Positions 1 to 6,804 of a DNA stretch of 10,902 nucleotides are shown piece by piece. Below the pieces are notes generated by a model, which was not told the DNA's origin, searched no databases, and saw only the letters and a list, made by a program, of their open reading frames with translations. The translations under genes and the position numbers were made by a program. The DNA comes from an uncultured Lachnospiraceae bacterium. Its GTDB lineage: Bacteria; Bacillota; Clostridia; Lachnospirales; Lachnospiraceae. How positions within the stretch are numbered: position 1 is the stretch's first letter; each line of letters opens with the position of its first letter. The stretch lies in contig CAMWSA010000098.1 of the NCBI GenBank assembly GCA_947176785.1, positions 1-10,902 of the forward strand, given 5' to 3'.

Positions 1-1370
1 CATACATTTACCCCATGGTTCCGGCCTATGCCGCAACCCTGCTGCAGAGCAGAGGCTTTCAGGTGCTTTGGAACGACGCCATTGCCGAAGAGTGGACCAC
101 TGAACAATTCGATGATTTTTTTGTAAAAGAAAAAATAGATGTAATGATGCTGGAGACAAAAACTCCCGTGGTGAAAATGCACTGGGATCTGGTCAAAAAA
201 TATAAGAAGCTGAATCCCGGCACCATTCTGGTAATGGTGGGCGACCATGTGACTGCATTTCCGGAAGAGACAATGGAAAACTGCCCTGTGGATTATGTTC
301 TCACCGGCGGAAATTACGATTTTCTGTTGACCAATTTATGCGAAACACTGAGAAATGGCAAAGGAAAAGCAGATTTTTCCAAGTTACAGCCTGGCATCTA
401 CTATCGGGAAAACGGCGAAGTAAAAAATACCGGAGCCTTTGTGATAAACCAGGACTTAAATGAGCTTCCCATGATTGACAGAGACCTGACAAGGTGGAAA
501 CTGTACAGCGAGAGGAACGGCAACTATTCCAAGCTTCCGGGAACTTACACCATGGCTGCCAGGGATTGCTGGCACCATAAATGTACTTTCTGCAGCTGGA
601 CCACCCTGTATCCCCAATATCTGATGCGGACTCCGGAAAAGCTGCTGGACGAGATCGGCGTCTTGATCGAGAAATACGGCGTAAAAGAAATCATGGACGA
701 TTCCGGTGCTTTTCCCATCGGGGAGTGGCTGAGAGTTTTCTGCCGGGGAATGATTAACCGGGGCTATAACAAGAAAGTTATTCTGGATTGTAATATGCGG
801 TTTTGCGCCCTCACCCTGGATGACTATAAGCTTATGAAAGAAGCGGGGTTCCGCTTCGTGCTTTTCGGGCTGGAAAGCGCGAACCAGGCAACTTTGGACC
901 GTATCGTCAAGGGGGAAAAAATCGAAGAAATGGTGGAGAGTTGCCGGATGGCCAAAAAGGCCGGGCTATCCCCTCATATCACCATTATGTTCGGCTATCC
1001 CTGGGAGAACGAGAAAGAGGTTGCCAACACTGTAGACTTAGGGCGTACCATCCTGAAAAAAGGCTGGGCCCATACCCTGCAGGCCACGGTTTTAATTCCC
1101 TATCCCGGCACCCCTCTGTATCAGGAATGCAAGGAAAACGGCTGGCTCCTCACCGAAAACTATGAAGACTTTGACCAGCGGATGCCCGTGATGAAGACAC
1201 CCATGGGCAGTGAGAAAATCAAGGAAGCCGTACAGTCTGTCTACAAGATTGCTTTCAACCCGGAATTTCTGTTTCGCCGGGTAATCGGCATCAGAAGCTG
1301 GGCAGATATCAAATTTTTCGGAAGGGCTGCCAAGCAGGTCATGGGACATCTGCTTGACTTTAAGAAATGA
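1..1370 (+). CDS. B12-binding-like radical SAM protein, 5' partial
   Basis: This is a cobalamin-type (class B-like) radical SAM enzyme whose beginning lies left of the window. The frame is already open from base 3, ahead of the first ATG at 15, and the residues after that ATG (PAYAATLLQSRGFQV) match the inside of a B12-binding-like Rossmann domain, so that ATG is not the start. Counting from it, residues 1-115 form the B12-binding-like part and about 175-380 the radical SAM barrel. C185, C190 and C193 in RDCWHHKCTFCSW would ligate the 4Fe-4S cluster, with unusual CX4CX2C spacing. GLESANQATLD, ITIMFGYPWE and PYPGTPLY are typical barrel segments of this family. The family methylates or rearranges unactivated carbons in lipids, sugars and peptides; the substrate here cannot be read. 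The stop overlaps the next gene by ATGA, implying coupled translation. The family is certain; the function in glycan or lipid modification is inferred from neighbours. Confidence 0.9.
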   Translation, partial: YIYPMVPAYAATLLQSRGFQVLWNDAIAEEWTTEQFDDFFVKEKIDVMMLETKTPVVKMHWDLVKKYKKLNPGTILVMVGDHVTAFPEETMENCPVDYVLTGGNYDFLLTNLCETLRNGKGKADFSKLQPGIYYRENGEVKNTGAFVINQDLNELPMIDRDLTRWKLYSERNGNYSKLPGTYTMAARDCWHHKCTFCSWTTLYPQYLMRTPEKLLDEIGVLIEKYGVKEIMDDSGAFPIGEWLRVFCRGMINRGYNKKVILDCNMRFCALTLDDYKLMKEAGFRFVLFGLESANQATLDRIVKGEKIEEMVESCRMAKKAGLSPHITIMFGYPWENEKEVANTVDLGRTILKKGWAHTLQATVLIPYPGTPLYQECKENGWLLTENYEDFDQRMPVMKTPMGSEKIKEAVQSVYKIAFNPEFLFRRVIGIRSWADIKFFGRAAKQVMGHLLDFKK

Positions 1371-1834
1371 TGAAACCGATAGCACATGTGGTAAGCGGCG
1401 CAGTCATGGGCGGGGCGATCTGGGCCGCAGCGAAAAATATGGATGCCGCCATATGGTGCGGCTTAGGCAATGTCATCAGCGACACGGATCATCTGCTGGA
1501 ATATGGCATGTATTGTTTGATACGAAAAAGCTGCCCCCGGCTGCGGGAATTCCTGAACGGAGAATACTTCTCCGCCAAAGGCACGCTGATGGTGGTGTTT
1601 CATGGGCATGAACATCTGCTGATGCTGGTGCTCGCCTGTGTTTGCCTTGGATGGCAGGGAAGCCCTGGCACAGTAAGCTTCGCCGCATTCACCGCAGGAT
1701 ATGGAATGCATATGCTGCTGGACCTGATCGGGAACGACTGCGGCTTTAAAGGGTACAGTATTCTGTACCGAGTCGCGGTGAAATTTAATGAGCGTAAAAT
1801 CTGCGAAAGGAAGACAATCAAGAGAACAAAATGA
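1367..1834 (+). CDS. YdjM/DUF457-like membrane-bound metal-dependent hydrolase
   Basis: A 155-residue membrane protein whose His/Asp pattern resembles the YdjM/DUF457 family of putative inner-membrane metal-dependent hydrolases. Visible candidate metal ligands are H7, the D39-T-D41-H42 motif, the H79-G-H81-E82-H83 cluster, and H115 with D119 in GYGMHMLLD. Hydrophobic stretches lie near residues 8-21, 84-96 and 103-121; the tail is basic (KRTK end). Related proteins are thought to act on phospholipids or other membrane-associated substrates, but their reactions are poorly known. The ATG at 1367 overlaps the preceding stop as ATGA; a second ATG follows at 1370 and either could be used. No strong ribosome binding site precedes it, which fits translational coupling to the radical SAM gene. 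The stop in turn overlaps the glycosyltransferase start by ATGA. The family call is by motif pattern only; the substrate is unknown. Confidence 0.68.
   Translation: MMKPIAHVVSGAVMGGAIWAAAKNMDAAIWCGLGNVISDTDHLLEYGMYCLIRKSCPRLREFLNGEYFSAKGTLMVVFHGHEHLLMLVLACVCLGWQGSPGTVSFAAFTAGYGMHMLLDLIGNDCGFKGYSILYRVAVKFNERKICERKTIKRTK
1752..1769. repeat. Perfect 7-bp inverted repeat with 4-nt spacer
   Basis: GGTACAG and CTGTACC flank the spacer TATT in a perfect palindrome inside the 3' end of the hydrolase gene, 62 nt before the next start codon. It could form an RNA hairpin or serve as a two-fold-symmetric protein site. No U-tract follows, so it is not an intrinsic terminator. It encodes part of GYSILYR, so it may equally be a coding coincidence. 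Confidence 0.4.
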
Positions 1835-3000
1835 TTACATTACATGTATTTGCTAATTCTTTCTGGAATACTGGACAGGGCATGACGGGCGGTGATAAGC
1901 GGATTCTGGAAATCCTAAAGCGTTGGGACAGGGACAATTCTCTCCCCTTTACATGCGTTGTGTACGCACCGCAAAAGTTTGTTCAAGTAATGCTGGATGA
2001 AGGAATATGCCACATATCCTTCAAAATTACGTCAACTAAGTCCTCCGAAAGAAAAGGCATTATTTCTTCCTATATCATACATACCTTTAAGGCTCTGACT
2101 TTGTTACCTTACTTTAGAAAGGATTGTTGTTTTTACGCGACTTCCGATTTTTTTACGGATACGATTCCATGTGCTATCGGAAAGCTTCTCAATCGAAAAG
2201 CAAAATGGATCTCTCTTATCCACCACATTATTGAAACATACCGGACGCGCCCCGGAAATAAACTGACAAATTTTATCTCTTACTATGCGCAGCGATTGAG
2301 TCTGTTATTAATCAGCCTCTTCAGCGACAAGATTCTTCTCGTAAGTCCACTGGTGAAAGAGTATTTAAGCGGGAAAAAATGCAAAAAAAAGATGGTACTG
2401 GTTAATAACGGCGTGGACACTGCATACATAAGCAAGCTTCCGCCTTATACAGAACCAAACAGGAAATATGATGCCGTCATGCTGGCCCGATTGGCACCAA
2501 GCAAGGGGATCTTTGATCTGCCCAAAATATGGGCTGCCGTTTGTTCACAACGCAGTGAAGCAAGACTGGCTTTGATCGGCGGCGGATCTGATGAAATCGT
2601 GTCAGACCTGAAAAAAATGTTATCGGATGAAGGAATCGCTTCAAATGTGGATATTCTCGGCCACCTGAACAACGAATCGGTTTACCGTTATTTAAAAAGC
2701 TCCAAAATATTTATATTCACCAGCAGAGAAGAGGGATGGGGAATCTCTATTGCCGAAGCAATGGCCTGCGGACTGCCAGTGGTGGCGTTTGAATTGCCCG
2801 TGTACAAATACATATTTCCGGTGGGCGGCGTATGGATCGCCAATCGGGACATTTCCATGATGAGCAAAAAAATCCTTGCATTATTGCATGACGAAGAATT
2901 CAGAAAAAAGTATTCTGCCGAAGGAACCGCATTTGTTCTTAACCGATATGCCTGGGTCAAAATCGCGGTACGTGAAAAAGAAGAATTGGTTCGCATTTAA
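1831..3000 (+). CDS. GT4-family (GT-B fold) glycosyltransferase
   Basis: A 389-residue cytoplasmic retaining glycosyltransferase of CAZy family GT4. The C-terminal half carries the nucleotide-sugar binding Rossmann domain: a VNNGVD hinge segment, LARLAPSKGIFDL at the start of domain two, ALIGGG, and the E301-x7-E309 motif in EEGWGISIAEAMACGLPVVAFELP-like sequence, where the glutamates contact the donor. The N-terminal half contains a glycine-rich TGGDKRILE acceptor/phosphate-loop segment near residues 19-27. The length is normal for the family. The ATG at 1831 overlaps the preceding stop by ATGA; the purine-rich stretch upstream is only a weak ribosome binding site, so coupling is likely. It probably adds a sugar to a membrane-lipid-linked acceptor in the glycan pathway; neither donor nor acceptor can be deduced. 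The gene is clearly more A+T-rich than genes 1-2 and contains an A8 run at 2383-2390. Confidence 0.92.
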   Translation: MITLHVFANSFWNTGQGMTGGDKRILEILKRWDRDNSLPFTCVVYAPQKFVQVMLDEGICHISFKITSTKSSERKGIISSYIIHTFKALTLLPYFRKDCCFYATSDFFTDTIPCAIGKLLNRKAKWISLIHHIIETYRTRPGNKLTNFISYYAQRLSLLLISLFSDKILLVSPLVKEYLSGKKCKKKMVLVNNGVDTAYISKLPPYTEPNRKYDAVMLARLAPSKGIFDLPKIWAAVCSQRSEARLALIGGGSDEIVSDLKKMLSDEGIASNVDILGHLNNESVYRYLKSSKIFIFTSREEGWGISIAEAMACGLPVVAFELPVYKYIFPVGGVWIANRDISMMSKKILALLHDEEFRKKYSAEGTAFVLNRYAWVKIAVREKEELVRI

Positions 3001-3017
3001 TCCGACACGGAAATGTC

Positions 3018-3039
3018 AGGAGGTAATTCAAACGTGTAG
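3018..3039 (+). promoter_or_regulatory. Strong Shine-Dalgarno followed by start-stop GTG-TAG
   Basis: A near-perfect AGGAGGT (3018-3024) stands 9 nt before GTG (3034), and that GTG is directly followed by TAG. It thus looks like a good initiation site leading to an empty reading frame, 40 nt ahead of the real GT8 start. It may be a relic of a lost gene start, or a ribosome-loading element. No coding role is visible. Confidence 0.3.
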
Positions 3040-3044
3040 CTGAG

Positions 3045-3059
3045 AATGATTTGATCATT
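3045..3059. repeat. Short inverted repeat in the GT4-GT8 gap
   Basis: AATGAT and ATCATT are separated by TTG, giving a perfect 6-bp inverted repeat just upstream of the GT8 ribosome binding site. It is A+T-rich and lacks a following T-tract, so it is not a terminator. It may be a chance structure or an operator-like site. Confidence 0.25.
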
Positions 3060-3066
3060 TCGGTCG

Positions 3067-3073
3067 AAAGGGG
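3067..3073 (+). promoter_or_regulatory. Ribosome binding site of the GT8 gene
   Basis: AAAGGGG lies 5 nt before the ATG at 3079. It fixes the GT8 start and shows that, unlike genes 2 and 3, this gene has its own independent initiation signal after a 78-nt gap. Confidence 0.7.
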
Positions 3074-3078
3074 AATCT

Positions 3079-4104
3079 ATGAATTATAATATATGTTATG
3101 CCACCGATGATAATTACATTATGCAGGCTGCCGTCTCCATAACTTCACTGCTGCAAAACAATCAAAGACATTCGATTCATTTGTATATATTGGATAATAA
3201 TATCTCTCCTCAAAGCCGGGACCTCCTGACAGGACATGTGAAAAAATATGGCCAGAAAATAGCATTTTGCAGTGTGAACGAAAAATTAGACGCACTGGCC
3301 GGCACAGAAGTAAATTCCTATGGGGGATACGGTTCCTACGCTGCATATGCAAGAATCTTCATAAGGGAATTGCTTCCGCCCGAGATAGACCGGGTACTGT
3401 ATATTGATTGCGACACGCTGATATGCGGTGACATCGAAGAATTGTATAACTGGAACTTAAACGGCCGGACTCTGGGAGCTGTAAAAGATATTAACAGCAG
3501 TAAGTATCACTTAACGATCGGGCTGCCGACTTCCGACTGTTACTTTAATTCCGGAGTCCTGCTGATTGACTTAAACCAATGGGACATCCACCGGTATCTG
3601 CCAAAGATAATACATCATATTACCCATGTGCGCGCCCGGTACCAAAATGTTGATCAGGATATCATAAACATTGTGGCACATAACGATATTTGCACAGTCA
3701 GCCCAAAATATAACCATATTATACCTATTGATACCCTGGGCTGGAAATATTTGTGCTACATAACGGACAAAACGCCGGAACAATATTATGACAGCGCAAC
3801 CTCCAGAGAAGCCGCATATAATCCCGTAATAATCCATTTTACCTATTTTTTTACAGGCAGGCCGTGGTTCAGCAACTCAATGAATCGTAAGTGGGATGGC
3901 ATCTGGAATGACTATCTGGAAATGACTCCGTGGAGTAGTTATGTAAAACACCGTCAGAAATTCCGTTTTGTGGAAAAAGTGCAACGTGTAATCCTGGGAA
4001 GCCGAGTATTGCCGGACGGATTAACTGCCGTTCTTTATAAGCTTCTTATTAAAGTTCATTTAGTCTATGTTCAGTTGAGGGACCGGAATGAAAAAAAAGT
4101 TTAG
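3079..4104 (+). CDS. GT8-family (GT-A fold) glycosyltransferase
   Basis: A 341-residue retaining glycosyltransferase of CAZy family GT8, the family of LgtC-like galactosyltransferases and glycogenin. It uses a nucleotide sugar (UDP-Gal or UDP-Glc in characterised members) in the cytoplasm. Visible signatures run in order: N-terminal NICYATDDNYIMQAAVSITSLL nucleotide-binding region with D10/D11; the metal-binding DXD as D110-C111-D112 in VLYIDCDTL; FNSGVLLIDL at 156-165; NVDQDIIN with D192/D194; and H253 with G260-R-P-W263 in IHFTYFFTGRPW, the variant of the usual HxxG-KPW metal and product site. A C-terminal basic and hydrophobic segment (about 300-341) may hold it to the membrane, as in LgtC. 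It is likely the second sugar-adding step after the GT4 enzyme (inferred). Its last 17 nt overlap the start of the next gene within an A8 tract. Confidence 0.94.
   Translation: MNYNICYATDDNYIMQAAVSITSLLQNNQRHSIHLYILDNNISPQSRDLLTGHVKKYGQKIAFCSVNEKLDALAGTEVNSYGGYGSYAAYARIFIRELLPPEIDRVLYIDCDTLICGDIEELYNWNLNGRTLGAVKDINSSKYHLTIGLPTSDCYFNSGVLLIDLNQWDIHRYLPKIIHHITHVRARYQNVDQDIINIVAHNDICTVSPKYNHIIPIDTLGWKYLCYITDKTPEQYYDSATSREAAYNPVIIHFTYFFTGRPWFSNSMNRKWDGIWNDYLEMTPWSSYVKHRQKFRFVEKVQRVILGSRVLPDGLTAVLYKLLIKVHLVYVQLRDRNEKKV
4076..4082 (+). promoter_or_regulatory. Ribosome binding site of the 885-residue membrane protein
   Basis: TGAGGGA inside the end of the GT8 gene lies 5 nt before the ATG at 4088. 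It supports that start, although it lies within the upstream coding sequence. Confidence 0.55.
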
Positions 4105-6745
4105 AAACACATATAAAGTGATTATCAAATTTACCCTTTTGCTGTTTGTCACTGCATTGTCTACTGTATATTTTTATGGGATTGCCGGAACAATGCTGCC
4201 GGGTGAAGAGGGAGTCAGCGTATTAGCTGAATATTTTAAAAGAGGTTTTGGAGATAACAATGGCGGCAGCTCTGAAAACATGATCTGGAGTATTGCACGG
4301 TATCTGGGGTATTGTTTTGGCGCTCTAGACCTCTCCGCATGCTATTTCATGTTATCCTTTTGCTATTTTCTAATCCTTTTAATCACCTGTTATCTGTGTC
4401 TTTCAGACGATGAATGTCTTGACGGAAAGTGGAACTGGTGGCTGCTTCCTGTGTTTATTTACCTGATGGTATTGATTAATACGGGATCACATGAATTCGG
4501 CCTGTCCGAAAAGCATTTTAACGCCTATCCCTTTTATTATCATATGCCCGCCATAATTTACGCGCTGGTAACAATCATTTTTATCCGTAGATGGCTGCGC
4601 AGCTTACACAGTAGAAAACATTTAATTCCATGTGCTGTCGCCATAGCGGTATCCCTGTTAGCCGGTGCCGACCTGGTTTATTTAGTCTTGACAATCGCTC
4701 CTTTTTTCTTTGTAATATTTTTCCTAAGTTTGAGGGATCGAAAAAAAAATTCCATCGTCCTGGCCGGGGTCTTTTTTTTGCTCCTGCTTTTAGTTGCTTT
4801 AAAATATACCAGCCATTTTACAGATCTTTTTTCCTACTGGTTTTCTGACGATCCCGTCAGTTATGGGGAATGGACGTCAAATGAGAATGTACTTTATGGG
4901 GAGTCGAATTTCGGAGATCTGTACTCTGTATCTGACCGCATGGAGAACTACTGTAAAGGCTTGTTGGGAATATTTAATGCTGACTTGTCCAACAAACCTA
5001 TCTTAAGAGTGAACACGCTGTTTACACTTTTCCGCGTCATTACTGTCCTCATCATTTTAACTATGATGGTACAGACAATTGTCCGCTTCTTATTCAGAAA
5101 AGAGGATGATACATACGGCGTATTTCTGGCAATCGGTTTTGTTACTCTCTCACTCTTTTTTGTTCTTTTCGAGTTTGGACATCTGATTGTCAATTATAGA
5201 TACCTCTCTGCCCTCTTGCCCTGGGGCACCCTGTTTCTCTGTCACAAAATGACCAAGTATGGCAGGGGTACCAAAATTAAATTGATAAATTGCCCCTTGC
5301 TAAGACATAATTTCGTCCCTGTTGTCTTGTTGCTTTTTTCGATATTATGTCTGTTTGATTTTCAATTTATATTTCATACAAAACAGTATACAGAAACAGA
5401 CGAAAACAATATACGGATGTCTGATTATCTGTCAGAGCAGGGACTGCTATATGGCTTTTCCCCCTACTGGCTAAGCTACCCGCTGACATTAGCCAACGCT
5501 GGTGACAGCATACTGTTTTCTGCGTCTGTCAACAACAATGCAACGGGGCTGGAGTCAGATTTTTTCGGTCTCTCATCAGATGAAAACTACCATCATGAAT
5601 ACTGCAACTATATTGTGGTGGGAGACGGCACCATTTATGAACATTTGTATGAAGGCAAGGACATGGATTGGATTATCGCCCAGTACGGCCCGCCTGTCAA
5701 TACCAAAAAGATATACAACGAAAATGTTCTCGTGTACGATTATAATGTTGGAATCATTCCCCGGGTATATGAGGCCCAGGCTGTACAGTGGTATAGCTAT
5801 GGGACATCCTCGGAGCAAGTGACTGTAACCCCCCAAAAACCTCTATTTTGTTCCACGTCAGATCTGTCGGTGGGAATCTGGGAAATCCGGCTTTATGGCA
5901 CCAGTATCCACAGACTCACCGCTCGTCTCGGAACATTAGACGCGCTGTACATGAGAACAGAAAAAGACTATACAGCTTATGGATTCAAAATCAGCGAGGT
6001 CAAAAACTATGATGTTTTTATATCGCAGGAAGCCGGAAAAAGTATACTGGATAAAATTATGATTGTCAACATTTCAGACGGCATCGACCTGTACGATAGT
6101 CCTGTGCCGATTGGAAAAGACTACGATTCCTGTGTTTTGACTTTGAATGATTTTACGGGAATATGCGATATTATTGTCTGCTCATCCGACAGCAAAAAGC
6201 TTTCCCTCTACATAGATGATAAAAACATAAAGCCTGTGGCTCGTGGAGATGACCGCTGTATATGGAGAGTGGATATGGACGAAATAACAGCCCCCGGCTC
6301 CTCCTATATCACCGTCAGGCAAGATTCCGTGTGTCAGATAGATGATATCACCATATGCTCGTCAAATACTGAGGAAAATTTCGTTGCAGGTGATGCCTTT
6401 TGGGTAAACAGGGAACTGAGTACTTTATCAGATCTGATGCGTTTTGACCGGGACTTTGCCATGGTTCCGGGCCAGACGGTGTTTGGACCATATATTACTT
6501 TGGAGCCGGGAAATTATCAGCTTTGTTGGGACGCCAAGGTCTTTTCCGATCCGTCGGATATATTTACAATCACATCCGATTTGGGAACCAATACCATTCC
6601 GATCAGCAACTATACGGTATTGGATGATTCGGTAATAATGGATTTTGAAATAACAGAGTCAACCAAAAATATAGAGTTTGTATGTACAAACAATACAGAA
6701 AAAATGATATTGGTATCCCATGTAAATGTAATTTGTAAAAAATAA
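4088..6745 (+). CDS. Polytopic membrane protein with large extracytoplasmic beta-rich tail, probable GT-C-like glycosyltransferase
   Basis: An 885-residue protein with about 10-11 hydrophobic segments (roughly 11-33, 84-104, 117-132, 151-166, 179-201, 203-214, 223-238, 313-333, 345-364, 370-385, 408-424), then about 455 residues with no membrane segment. An acidic first outer loop (PGEEG near 38-42) is where GT-C enzymes keep their catalytic acid. Residues 440-555 (MSDYLSEQGLLYGFSPYW, LTLANAG, then YIVVGDG) resemble the soluble domain that follows the membrane part in several GT-C-like proteins. Residues 560-885 look like successive beta-sandwich modules, the last (about 785-885, VPGQTVFGPYITLEPGNYQL) shared with the next gene product. 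GT-C enzymes take polyprenyl-phosphate sugars on the outer face; that role is inferred, and a polymerase or glycan-binding role is possible. The gene is A+T-rich with A8 (4091-4098), A9 (4741-4749) and T8 (4772-4779) runs. Confidence 0.8.
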   Translation: MKKKFRNTYKVIIKFTLLLFVTALSTVYFYGIAGTMLPGEEGVSVLAEYFKRGFGDNNGGSSENMIWSIARYLGYCFGALDLSACYFMLSFCYFLILLITCYLCLSDDECLDGKWNWWLLPVFIYLMVLINTGSHEFGLSEKHFNAYPFYYHMPAIIYALVTIIFIRRWLRSLHSRKHLIPCAVAIAVSLLAGADLVYLVLTIAPFFFVIFFLSLRDRKKNSIVLAGVFFLLLLLVALKYTSHFTDLFSYWFSDDPVSYGEWTSNENVLYGESNFGDLYSVSDRMENYCKGLLGIFNADLSNKPILRVNTLFTLFRVITVLIILTMMVQTIVRFLFRKEDDTYGVFLAIGFVTLSLFFVLFEFGHLIVNYRYLSALLPWGTLFLCHKMTKYGRGTKIKLINCPLLRHNFVPVVLLLFSILCLFDFQFIFHTKQYTETDENNIRMSDYLSEQGLLYGFSPYWLSYPLTLANAGDSILFSASVNNNATGLESDFFGLSSDENYHHEYCNYIVVGDGTIYEHLYEGKDMDWIIAQYGPPVNTKKIYNENVLVYDYNVGIIPRVYEAQAVQWYSYGTSSEQVTVTPQKPLFCSTSDLSVGIWEIRLYGTSIHRLTARLGTLDALYMRTEKDYTAYGFKISEVKNYDVFISQEAGKSILDKIMIVNISDGIDLYDSPVPIGKDYDSCVLTLNDFTGICDIIVCSSDSKKLSLYIDDKNIKPVARGDDRCIWRVDMDEITAPGSSYITVRQDSVCQIDDITICSSNTEENFVAGDAFWVNRELSTLSDLMRFDRDFAMVPGQTVFGPYITLEPGNYQLCWDAKVFSDPSDIFTITSDLGTNTIPISNYTVLDDSVIMDFEITESTKNIEFVCTNNTEKMILVSHVNVICKK

Positions 6746-6790
6746 TGGTTGTCTGGGAGTTTTGTGTTTCACAATTATGCGGGACCAAAA

Positions 6791-6797
6791 GAGGCGG
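6791..6797 (+). promoter_or_regulatory. Ribosome binding site deciding the 6805 start
   Basis: GAGGCGG lies 7 nt before the ATG at 6805. The alternative in-frame ATG at 6745, which overlaps the preceding stop as TAATG, has no such site and would add 20 residues (VVWEFCVSQLCGTKRGG-like) unlike a normal N-terminus. Confidence 0.55.
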
Positions 6798-6804
6798 AAA
6801 TAAA

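Noticed and set aside
1445..1462. Inverted repeat GCCGC/GCGGC around CATATGGT inside the hydrolase gene.
   Set aside because: The arms are only 5 bp long and arise from alanine and glycine codons; no regulatory context.
1558..1574. Hairpin CGGAGAA-TAC-TTCTCCG inside the hydrolase gene.
   Set aside because: It is a 7-bp perfect stem but mid-gene, encodes ordinary residues (NGEYFSA region), has no T-tract and is not near a gene boundary.
1780..1830. Possible internal promoter before the GT4 gene (TAAAAT at 1795-1800).
   Set aside because: No acceptable -35 hexamer lies at 16-18 nt upstream, and the genes overlap by ATGA, so readthrough from upstream is enough.
6745..6804. Extended N-terminus of gene 6 starting at the ATG that overlaps the gene 5 stop.
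   Set aside because: There is no ribosome binding site there, and the added residues are unlike a membrane-protein N-terminus; 6805 has GAGGCGG at good spacing. Not fully excluded.
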